A DNA stretch of 10,218 bases. It comes from Syntrophomonadaceae bacterium (GTDB lineage: Bacteria > Bacillota > Syntrophomonadia > Syntrophomonadales > Syntrophomonadaceae). This document shows positions 1-5,770 of the stretch, piece by piece. Below the pieces are notes generated by a model that did not search any database, was not told where the DNA came from, and worked only from the letters and a program-made list of their open reading frames with translations. Within the stretch, counting starts at the first letter, position 1; each line of letters starts with the position of its first letter. The position numbers and the translations under genes are program-made. The DNA lies in the NCBI GenBank assembly GCA_012798055.1, contig JAAZOA010000037.1:1-10218 (forward strand), given 5' to 3'.

Positions 1-1166
1 CCATCAACATCCAGCACCTCACCAGCCAGGAACAGACCCTCTACCAACTTGGAGCCCATGGTGCGCGGATGGACCTCCTTGATGCTGACTCCGCCTGCTG
101 TGACTATGGCCTCTGCGATCGGCCTGGTCCCGGTAATGGTCAGGGGAAGATGTTTGAGCAGATGCACCAAGCCCAACCGTTGGCTGCGGCCCACCTGGTG
201 GCAGGCCTTGGTCGGCTCGATCCCGCTCAGGGTGATGATGACTCCAATCAGTCTCTGCGGCAGCAGTTCATCCAGGGAGTTTTTGAACATCTTGCGGGCG
301 TTGCGGCCCAAATCCCGCAGGACCCGTTCATCCAGTTTTTCCTCCCTCAGAGCCGGTTTCAGGTCCAGTTCGATTCTGACCGGAGGCCCATGACGGTAAA
401 GGTATTCTCCGATATCCCGGCTCATGGACAGGATTATCGGCCCGGATAACCCGTAATGAGTAAAAAGCAGTTCGCCCATGTCCTGGACTATCTTTTTGCC
501 CCCGGCGTCGTAAGCTGTAGCCCGAGTATTCCTCAGGCTCAAACCCTGCAGGTCCTCAATCCAATCCTCGGCTGCCACCAACGGCACCAGTCCCGGTCTG
601 GGTTCGACTATGGTGTGCCCGGCTTGAGCAGCCCAGCGGTAGCCGTCTCCGGTGGATCCGGTGCCAGGGTAAGACAAACCGCCGGTAGCCACAATAACCG
701 CATCCGCCTCCCAGTCCTCCTGGTGGCCCCTTACGCCCTTGATCCGGCCTGCATCGATATTGAGCCCCCTGACCTCATGGCCGGTCAGCACCTGCACTCC
801 GGTTTTTTCGAGGGCGTCCTGCATTACCTGAACCACGTCCGAAGCCCGGTCCGATTCAGGAAATACTCGCTGACCCCGCTCCACTTTGGTTCTCAGTCCC
901 CGCCGGGCGAACCAATCCATCAAGTCTCGGTTGGAGAACTCGTTGAAAGCACTGTACAAAAACCGGCCGTTGCCCACCATCCCAGCGATTAGGGCCGGTT
1001 TATCTACTGCCGCGGTCAGGTTGCACCGTCCTTTGCCAGTAATGCTCAGCTTGCGCCCTACCCGGTCCTTTTTTTCCACCAGGATAACCTGGGCCCCATT
1101 CTGAGCGGCAGTGATGGCAGCCATCATGCCTGCCGGCCCGGCTCCAATAACCACAATCTTCCTCAA
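1..1166 (-). CDS. NAD(P)/FAD-dependent oxidoreductase, HI0933/BaiN/YhiN family (C-terminus cut by window edge)
   Basis: A frame of 388 full codons runs from a TTG at 1166-1164 to the left edge without a stop. The start is chosen because AGGAGGAC (1172-1179) puts GGAGG 7 nt upstream; the nearby ATG (1171-1169) meets TGA after two codons. Seen in the translation: an N-terminal dinucleotide-binding motif GAGPAGMMAA (residues 8-17), the family signature GRKLSITGKGRCNL (37-50), GGLSYPGTGSTGDGY (162-176), GELLFTHYGLSGP (231-243) and a C-terminal GLFLAGEVLDVDG (377-389). These define the HI0933-like flavoprotein family, cytosolic FAD enzymes of which BaiN is a bile-acid example; most members have no known substrate. 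Roughly 20-30 residues, including the usual GGYN stretch, should lie off the window. The gene diverges from its right-hand neighbour. Family assignment is secure; the physiological reaction is unknown. Confidence 0.93.
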   Translation of the reverse strand, partial: MRKIVVIGAGPAGMMAAITAAQNGAQVILVEKKDRVGRKLSITGKGRCNLTAAVDKPALIAGMVGNGRFLYSAFNEFSNRDLMDWFARRGLRTKVERGQRVFPESDRASDVVQVMQDALEKTGVQVLTGHEVRGLNIDAGRIKGVRGHQEDWEADAVIVATGGLSYPGTGSTGDGYRWAAQAGHTIVEPRPGLVPLVAAEDWIEDLQGLSLRNTRATAYDAGGKKIVQDMGELLFTHYGLSGPIILSMSRDIGEYLYRHGPPVRIELDLKPALREEKLDERVLRDLGRNARKMFKNSLDELLPQRLIGVIITLSGIEPTKACHQVGRSQRLGLVHLLKHLPLTITGTRPIAEAIVTAGGVSIKEVHPRTMGSKLVEGLFLAGEVLDVD

Positions 1167-1193
1167 CTCATGTCCTCCTGGCTGCGCCTGCCC

Positions 1194-1202
1194 TGTTATA
1201 AT
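1194..1202 (+). promoter_or_regulatory. candidate extended -10 promoter for the membrane-protein gene
   Basis: TGTTATAAT is a perfect match to the extended -10 consensus TGnTATAAT read on the plus strand. No good -35 lies 17 bp upstream, which extended -10 promoters can tolerate. Transcription would begin near 1209 and give a leader of about 125 nt before the TTG start at 1336. Confidence 0.35.
1195..1200 (-). promoter_or_regulatory. weak candidate -10 for the flavoprotein gene
   Basis: TATAAC on the minus strand matches five of six bases of a sigma-A -10 and lies 28 nt upstream of the TTG start, leaving room for the ribosome binding site. No convincing -35 is visible. It sits in the loop of a perfect 6-bp inverted repeat (GCCTGC 1186-1191 / GCAGGC 1203-1208) and overlaps the plus-strand TATAAT, so divergent transcription from overlapping promoters is possible but unproven. 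Confidence 0.25.
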
Positions 1203-1258
1203 GCAGGCCGATACCGCGAGCTTTTTCTGAATACCTGCTTAAAATGCCTCTGCTCGCA

Positions 1259-1287
1259 TTGTTTATATACTGCAAAAGGAGTAGAAT
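1259..1287 (+). promoter_or_regulatory. candidate sigma-A promoter of the membrane-protein gene
   Basis: TTGTTT (1259-1264) and TAGAAT (1282-1287) are separated by exactly 17 bp. The -10 matches five of six consensus bases; the -35 keeps the TTG core. Transcription would start near 1294, too close to the ATG at 1300 to leave a ribosome binding site for it, but well placed for the GGAGG (1321-1325) and TTG start at 1336. Confidence 0.45.
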
Positions 1288-1320
1288 AGTCTTTGTACTA
1301 TGTCTATATTATATGAAAAC

Positions 1321-1325
1321 GGAGG
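1321..1325 (+). promoter_or_regulatory. ribosome binding site deciding a TTG start
   Basis: GGAGG lies 10 nt before TTG 1336. The upstream in-frame ATG at 1300 has only an AAAGGAG (1275-1281) 18 nt away, too far for normal initiation, so this site favours the shorter protein. Confidence 0.55.
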
Positions 1326-1335
1326 TATTTGGAAA

Positions 1336-1938
1336 TTGTCAAACGCTGCCCATGACAGTACCCATGTGGTTAAAGAGACTCCCGGTCCCCGCAGAGTGCC
1401 CCGGGGGCTTTTCGTAATTATCATCCTGTGTTTGGCTGCCCTATATGGATGGGCGGTTTACGGTGATACCCCGGCACCGGAAAAGACTGTGAAAAACTTC
1501 TATACCGCTTATTTCGATCGCAATTATGAGACTGTCTCCCAGAACCTGAGCGTTTTCTGGGCTGCCCGCTTCCTGCCCGAATATGCCGAAATGGATGCAG
1601 CTGAACTGGTAGCCGATCGGGCTAATATTGAAAAAGGGATCACTGCGGTCATAGGAGAGATAGAGGCTGAGAACCAACTGCCTGAAGGCCTTTCTATCGA
1701 GATCATGAAGGATTACACCAAAATCGGGGAAAAGAGCGCCATAGTCGTCTATGAATTCAAGGAGAACAATGAAGTAACCAGCAAAGAAGCGGCCATACTC
1801 ATTATGGAAAACGGCCAATTCCGGATATTCAATATGTCAGCCATTGATGATTCAGCCCTGGAGCAGATCCAGAACTTCGATATGAAGATACTGGACGAGA
1901 ACTTCACCGAGCTCATGGCCAGCCCCGAATCCAAGTAA
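1336..1938 (+). CDS. membrane-anchored protein of unknown function, possibly with an NTF2-like extracytoplasmic domain
   Basis: A 200-residue protein when started at TTG 1336; starting at ATG 1300 adds 12 residues. The TTG is preferred because of its GGAGG site and the position of the candidate promoter. The first 23 residues are polar and basic, ending PRRVPRG. One hydrophobic segment (about 24-42) follows, and the rest is a soluble, acidic domain, so an N-in signal anchor with the domain outside the membrane is the likely topology. Residues 48-110, beginning PEKTVKNFYTAYFDRNYETV, resemble the opening helices of DUF4878/NTF2-like domains, and 132-167 form a strand-rich end. I see no catalytic motif, no lipobox and no Cys in the soluble part. 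It stands alone between a divergent gene and a convergent one. That it is a real gene is well supported; the fold is a guess from pattern and no function can be assigned. Confidence 0.8.
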   Translation: MSNAAHDSTHVVKETPGPRRVPRGLFVIIILCLAALYGWAVYGDTPAPEKTVKNFYTAYFDRNYETVSQNLSVFWAARFLPEYAEMDAAELVADRANIEKGITAVIGEIEAENQLPEGLSIEIMKDYTKIGEKSAIVVYEFKENNEVTSKEAAILIMENGQFRIFNMSAIDDSALEQIQNFDMKILDENFTELMASPESK

Positions 1939-1955
1939 ACCTCAGCCTGTTAGCG

Positions 1956-2002
1956 AAAAAGACACCCGAGGCTCAAAAGCTCCTCTGGTGTCTCATCTTT
2001 TT
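1956..2002. terminator. bidirectional rho-independent terminator between convergent genes
   Basis: The arms AGACACCCGAGG (1960-1971) and CCTCTGGTGTCT (1982-1993) pair over 12 positions with one mismatch around a 10-nt loop. On the plus strand TTTTT (1998-2002) follows after four bases, 60 nt beyond the membrane-protein stop. On the minus strand the stem runs directly into a T-run (complement of AAAAA 1956-1960), just past the nucleotidyltransferase stop. The minus-strand version has the better-placed T-run. It probably ends transcription from both sides. Confidence 0.8.
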
Positions 2003-2022
2003 GGGGCCAGATTCCGGAAAAA

Positions 2023-3018
2023 TCAGATGCTGCTCTGGCTGGGCAACACTGTACCTGCGGCCAGCTGCTGTCCAGCCCCGATCTGACAGCGGGATCCGAT
2101 CACTGCTTTATCGATCCTGCAGCCACTGTCCACTCTGGTATTGTCCCATATAACAGTATCGCTGAGGTGTACGCCTGCGCCGATGCTGCAGGCAGCCCCT
2201 AGCACAACGCTGCCGCTGAAACTCACTCCGGCTCCCAGTTCGACCCCGTTCCCCAAGAGTACCCGGGCCGGAGCTGCAGAAGCGAGAATCTTGCCCTCGG
2301 TCTTGACCTTTACCCGGCCAGCCAGGATGTCAGCATGAGCCTGGCGATAGGTGCCGATATTGCCTACATCGCACCAGTAACCGCTTACCGTGACCCCATA
2401 AAATGGGGCCGCCTTGCTGACCAGCAGCGGGAAAAGTTCTTTGCCGAAATCATAAAATTGTTCCGGGGGTATCAGGTCGAATATCTCTGGTTCGAAGACG
2501 TAGATACCGGTGTTGGCCACCCGGCTCAAAGCCTGTTCCGGGCGGGGTTTTTCCTGAAAGCTCCTGATGCGGCCATCGTCAGCGGTGATTACTATGCCAA
2601 AATTCTCGACATCCTCAACTTCCTTGAGGGCTATGGTGGCCAGGGCGCCGTTGTCCCGGTGGGATTTGACCAGTCCAGCCAGGTCTATGTCTGTCAAGGC
2701 ATCCCCGCTGACAATCACAAAAGTATCGTCAAGAAACCACTGGCAGCGCTTGACTCCCCCAGCAGTTCCCAGCAGATGCTCTTCCCGGGAGTAGTGCAGG
2801 TCGATACCCCAGTCGTGTCCGTCTCCAAAATACCCGGAAATAACATCGGCATGATAGTGCAGGTTGGCTATTATGCCATCGAAACCATGAGCTTTCAATA
2901 GTTCGATATTGTCGACCAAGAGCGGCCGGTTAGCCATGGGTATCATGGGTTTGGGAATATCCCGGGTCATGGGCATAAGCCGTGAGCCCACTCCAGCGGC
3001 CATGATCATTGCTCTCAT
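2023..3018 (-). CDS. sugar-phosphate nucleotidyltransferase with left-handed beta-helix C-terminus (mannose-1-phosphate guanylyltransferase-like)
   Basis: A 331-residue cytosolic enzyme expected to join a sugar 1-phosphate to an NTP, giving an NDP-sugar and pyrophosphate for cell-surface glycans. The start is an ATG with AGGAGGT (3029-3035) 10 nt upstream. Seen: the nucleotide-binding signature AAGVGSRLMPMT (7-18) followed by PKPM (22-25), the metal-binding SGD (104-106), EKP (156-158), and GYWCDVGNIGTYRQAH (213-228), which is typical of GDP-mannose pyrophosphorylase-like proteins. Residues 255-325 carry imperfect hexapeptide repeats of a left-handed beta-helix. Many Clostridia have a longer version fused to a phosphomannomutase domain; that domain is absent and the gene ends cleanly before a terminator. 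The sugar and the nucleotide cannot be fixed from sequence: mannose/GTP is my preference, glucose/dTTP or UTP is possible. It lies 75 nt after the TrmO-like gene, with no functional link evident. Confidence 0.9.
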   Translation of the reverse strand: MRAMIMAAGVGSRLMPMTRDIPKPMIPMANRPLLVDNIELLKAHGFDGIIANLHYHADVISGYFGDGHDWGIDLHYSREEHLLGTAGGVKRCQWFLDDTFVIVSGDALTDIDLAGLVKSHRDNGALATIALKEVEDVENFGIVITADDGRIRSFQEKPRPEQALSRVANTGIYVFEPEIFDLIPPEQFYDFGKELFPLLVSKAAPFYGVTVSGYWCDVGNIGTYRQAHADILAGRVKVKTEGKILASAAPARVLLGNGVELGAGVSFSGSVVLGAACSIGAGVHLSDTVIWDNTRVDSGCRIDKAVIGSRCQIGAGQQLAAGTVLPSQSSI

Positions 3019-3093
3019 AATATTGCCTACCTCCTGCTTGTCGTCTTTTCCAAATCAGTAGAGCCTGCCTCCGGTGATGGGGCCGGCAGTTTG

Positions 3094-3903
3094 TCAGGTC
3101 TGGCTCAGTTCGATGCTGAACAGGTCCTCATCGTCCGGATCATGCCAGTCTCCAACCGGCTCGATATCCCGGGCGGTTATCATCAGATTGCACCCCGGCC
3201 GCTCCCAGATGCTGCGGCTAAGTTGCGAACTCTCCCGGAAAGTGAAACGGGCAGGATTGGCCAGGCGGGCCCGGGTCAGTCCCTGGAGGGTGTCGCCCAG
3301 GCAACGGGAACCGTAGACGGTGATGTTGAGCTCAGGTTGGTTGAGATTCCCCATATATTCCTCCGCAGCCAGGGCCATGCGTACGGCCAGGTTGGCATCC
3401 CGGCATGGCTCCTGGTGATGGCGCAGGGCCACTTTCAACATGATGTTGTGGCGGACGGTGCGATCAGCAGCCCGTATGTATGAAGTGCGGGGAGAAAAGA
3501 CTATGTCCTGTTCATAATAAGGTTTGATGTCCAGCACCGGAGTCTGGTCAATGGCATCGATCCCCCTGACTTTGAGGATGTTGCCCTGCCGGGAAACCAG
3601 TTCCACCAGGTAAAGGGCAATGGGATTGGGGCGGTTGGGTGAACGCAGGCTGAAAACCCCGTAATCGGGCAGATCCGGATTGAGGCGCCGGGGGGCTCCC
3701 ACCAGCACCTGGCGGTTGGATTTGTGGAACCAGAGCAGAAGCCAGAGGTGAGAATTCTCCTCTATGCGTAAAAGTGCCGGCTGGTACTGGGCATAGATCT
3801 CCACTTCCGCCGGTCTGTCTGGCAGCGGAGGATCTTCCACATCCTTCATGCTCGAATGGACTATCCCGATGGGATTCAAAACCAGTCCCAGATCACCCTG
3901 CAT
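3094..3903 (-). CDS. trmO: TsaA/TrmO-domain methyltransferase fused to a diverged FmdE-like domain
   Basis: A 269-residue protein. The frame is open to an ATG at 4023 (309 residues), but the ATG at 3903 is preferred: GGGAG (3909-3913) sits 5 nt before it, and the conserved domain starts ten residues later at PIGIVHS. Residues 10-132 form a TsaA/TrmO domain, with SHLWLLLWFH (51-60), the signature SLRSPNRPNPIALYLVEL (85-102) and TPVLDIKPYY (121-130). TrmO of E. coli uses S-adenosylmethionine to N6-methylate the t6A37 base of tRNA. Residues about 150-245 align by eye with the FmdE family (formylmethanofuran dehydrogenase subunit E-like): HHQEPC (162-167) falls where FmdE has FHGHLC, and GSRCLGDTLQGLT (198-210) where it has a Cys-x2-D-x2-Q-x2-TG motif. 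The second His of the usual pair is replaced by Glu. The methyltransferase domain is secure, the second domain likely, and the substrate unproven; other TsaA-family roles are possible. Confidence 0.85.
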   Translation of the reverse strand: MQGDLGLVLNPIGIVHSSMKDVEDPPLPDRPAEVEIYAQYQPALLRIEENSHLWLLLWFHKSNRQVLVGAPRRLNPDLPDYGVFSLRSPNRPNPIALYLVELVSRQGNILKVRGIDAIDQTPVLDIKPYYEQDIVFSPRTSYIRAADRTVRHNIMLKVALRHHQEPCRDANLAVRMALAAEEYMGNLNQPELNITVYGSRCLGDTLQGLTRARLANPARFTFRESSQLSRSIWERPGCNLMITARDIEPVGDWHDPDDEDLFSIELSQT

Positions 3904-4166
3904 ATGCGCTCCCCCGCTCCCTCGCCAATTTGTGCTCCCAGAGCCTGGCTGTGATGAAATATGCACCATCGGCCAGGCCTTGCTCTTCATCTGGATAATA
4001 TAGCTGTCCTGAAGTTTCGCCATGGGGGGGGGCTAGTCCTGCTTTGTGGTCCGCACCGCTGCCAAAAGCGCCTGCACAGCACCAAACACCGACGCCCTGG
4101 AATCAAGCTAGAAGATCCCGGGGCGTTTAGAGCTTCTATTCTGTCTCGGCAGCATGGCCGGCGCTT
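3904..4166 (-). other. 263-nt gap between cimA and the TrmO-like gene with nested inverted repeats (possible structured RNA)
   Basis: No convincing gene lies here. AAAAGCGCC, read on the minus strand at 4168-4160 and overlapping the cimA stop, is perfectly complementary to GGCGCTTTT at 4072-4064 (9 bp). Inside it, ACGCCCCGG (4126-4118) pairs with CCAGGGCGT (4100-4092) with one mismatch, and a weaker TGCCGA/TCGGTG helix could lie between them. The outer 3' arm ends in CTTTT, a short T-run that might make it a weak terminator. Nine Gs (4024-4032) form a homopolymer. No clear sigma-A promoter, riboswitch class or tRNA was recognised. Whether the last two genes belong to the leucine transcript is open. 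Confidence 0.3.
3909..3915 (-). promoter_or_regulatory. ribosome binding site deciding the TrmO-like start
   Basis: GGGGGAG on the minus strand ends 5 nt before ATG 3903. The longer alternative ATG at 4023 is preceded by nine C residues and has only a poor AGGA 14 nt upstream, so translation probably begins at 3903. Confidence 0.6.
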
Positions 4167-5738
4167 TTATCCCTGCCGCAGGCTCTTTTTCATCAGCATG
4201 TAGTTGATGCTGTCTACCAGGGCCTGCCAAGAGGCTTCGATGATATTCTCGGAAACACCTACCGTACTCCATTTCTCCAGCTGATTGGAGGACTCGATCA
4301 AAACCCTGACCCGGGCAGCGGTGCCCAAATTCCCGTCCAGTACCCTGACTTTATAGTCGGTCAGGTGCATCTCATTGATTTCCGGGTACACCTCGGTCAA
4401 AGCCTTGCGCAGGGAATTGTCCAGGGCATTGACCGGCCCGTCGCCTTCAGCTGCGGTATGGAAAGTATCATCCCCGATGGTCAGTTTGATCATCGCTTCG
4501 GCGATAAAGTCCCCTTCTTCTTGTTTCTCCAGGATGATCTTGAGATTCTTGAGCTGGAAATAGTCCTCAAATTGGCCGAAAGCCTTGCGCAGCAATAACT
4601 CCAGGGAAGCATCTGCCCCTTCAAACTGGAAGCCCTGGCTCTCCAGATCCTTGATCTGTTTGATAACCTTGCGGGTCTCCGCATCGTAGCTGTTCACATC
4701 CAGGTTCAGTTCCTTGGCCTTGTAAAGCAGATTTGAAATCCCAGCCAATTCCGATACCAACACCCGGCGGTGATTGCCTACCAGCTCTGGATCGATATGC
4801 TCATAAGTCTGGGCGTCTTTCAACAGGGCACTGACATGTATGCCCCCTTTATGGGCAAAAGCCCCATAGCCCACAAATGGTTGGTTGTTGGGGCTGGGCA
4901 TGTTGGCTATCTCGTTGATATAATGGGAAACCTCAGTCAGCCGCCGCAGATTCCCCGGGGGCAGACAGCGCTTGTTCATCTTGAGTTCCAGGTTGGGGAT
5001 TATGGAACACAGGTCCGCATTGCCGCAGCGTTCGCCGTAATTGTTGAAGGTGCCTTGTACCTGCACGCAACCCTGGTTCACAGCCAACAGGGAGTGAGCC
5101 ACTGCCACCCCGGAATCATTGTGGGTATGGATCCCGAGGGGGCTGGCCATGTTTTTTTGCACTGTTTCGATGATCTGGACCAGTTCCCACGGCATGGTAC
5201 CGCCATTGGTGTCGCAGAGGACCAGGCACTCGGCTCCGGCGCCGGCTGCAGCCCCCAGCACCTCCAGGGCGTAATCAGGATTATTTTTATAGCCGTCAAA
5301 AAAATGCTCGGCATCGAAGATCACTTCCAGGCCCCGGTCTTTTAGGTAGGCAACCGTATCCCGCACCATGTGCAAGTTCTCTGTGAGGGTGGTCTCCAGG
5401 GCCCGCAGGACGTGAAAATCCCAAGCCTTGCCGAAGATAGCCGCCACCGGCACCTGGGCCGCCAGCAGAGCGCTGATATTGTTGTCTTGTTTGACACTGC
5501 CGCCCGCTTTACGGGTAGAGCTGAAAGCGCTCAACCGGGCATGTTTCAGCTCGCATTCTTTCATCTGGCGGAAAAAATCCAGGTCTTTGGGATTGCTCCC
5601 CGGCCATCCTCCCTCAATGTAGGCTACGCCCAGGTAATCCAGTTTGCGGGCTATCTTGATCTTGTCATCGACTGAAAAAGATATCCCTTCGCCTTGGGCC
5701 CCATCCCGCAGTGTCGTGTCATAAATCTTTACATCCAA
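4167..5738 (-). CDS. cimA: (R)-citramalate synthase
   Basis: A 523-residue cytosolic enzyme that condenses acetyl-CoA with pyruvate to give (R)-citramalate, the first step of the threonine-independent isoleucine route. Seen: the HMGL-like TIM-barrel signature DTTLRDGAQGEG (7-18), IEGGWPGSNPKD (41-52), CDTNGG (175-180) and the metal-binding HTHND (204-208), then FNNYGERCGNADL (231-243). Residues about 390-515 form the LeuA-type allosteric dimer domain with GDGPVNAL (433-440), usually an isoleucine feedback site. IEGGWPGSNP and the length mark it as CimA rather than 2-isopropylmalate synthase, its paralogue encoded at the head of the operon. The start used is TTG 5738, only 2 nt after a 9-codon mini-frame that directly follows leuB; an in-frame ATT at 5753 is better placed for the strong AGGAGGG. 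It follows leuB by 32 nt, so its product goes to the shared LeuCD and LeuB. Confidence 0.95.
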   Translation of the reverse strand: MDVKIYDTTLRDGAQGEGISFSVDDKIKIARKLDYLGVAYIEGGWPGSNPKDLDFFRQMKECELKHARLSAFSSTRKAGGSVKQDNNISALLAAQVPVAAIFGKAWDFHVLRALETTLTENLHMVRDTVAYLKDRGLEVIFDAEHFFDGYKNNPDYALEVLGAAAGAGAECLVLCDTNGGTMPWELVQIIETVQKNMASPLGIHTHNDSGVAVAHSLLAVNQGCVQVQGTFNNYGERCGNADLCSIIPNLELKMNKRCLPPGNLRRLTEVSHYINEIANMPSPNNQPFVGYGAFAHKGGIHVSALLKDAQTYEHIDPELVGNHRRVLVSELAGISNLLYKAKELNLDVNSYDAETRKVIKQIKDLESQGFQFEGADASLELLLRKAFGQFEDYFQLKNLKIILEKQEEGDFIAEAMIKLTIGDDTFHTAAEGDGPVNALDNSLRKALTEVYPEINEMHLTDYKVRVLDGNLGTAARVRVLIESSNQLEKWSTVGVSENIIEASWQALVDSINYMLMKKSLRQG

Positions 5739-5758
5739 CTTTAAATCCCCAATGTTAG

Positions 5759-5765
5759 CCCTCCT
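5759..5765 (-). promoter_or_regulatory. strong ribosome binding site upstream of cimA with unusual spacing
   Basis: AGGAGGG on the minus strand is 20 nt from the TTG start at 5738, too far for direct use. It is 5 nt from an in-frame ATT (5753-5751) and 6 nt from an out-of-frame TTG (5752-5750) that meets TAA after three codons. Only a weaker GGGGA (5750-5746) is 7 nt before TTG 5738. The site shows that cimA has its own ribosome loading, but does not settle the exact start. Confidence 0.6.
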
Positions 5766-5770
5766 ATCAT

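Noticed and set aside
49..1104. Several plus-strand open frames of 70-180 codons near the left edge
   Set aside because: They are opposite the flavoprotein gene, whose frame is continuous from 1166 to the edge and full of family motifs. The real gene lacks a stop only because the window cuts it.
2335..2901. A 188-codon plus-strand frame
   Set aside because: It is antisense to the conserved catalytic domain of the nucleotidyltransferase and has low-complexity shadow composition.
3065..3089. Weak hairpin (CTGCC/GGCAG with a small inner pairing) between the TrmO-like gene and the nucleotidyltransferase gene
   Set aside because: The stem is short and bulged, with no T-run on the minus strand, so a terminator call is not justified.
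4030..4110. A short minus-strand frame ending QALLAAVRTTKQD before a TAG, resembling the tail of a protein
   Set aside because: Only about 23 codons follow the preceding in-frame stop, there is no ribosome site, and I cannot link it to a family. Chance or a decayed remnant cannot be told apart.
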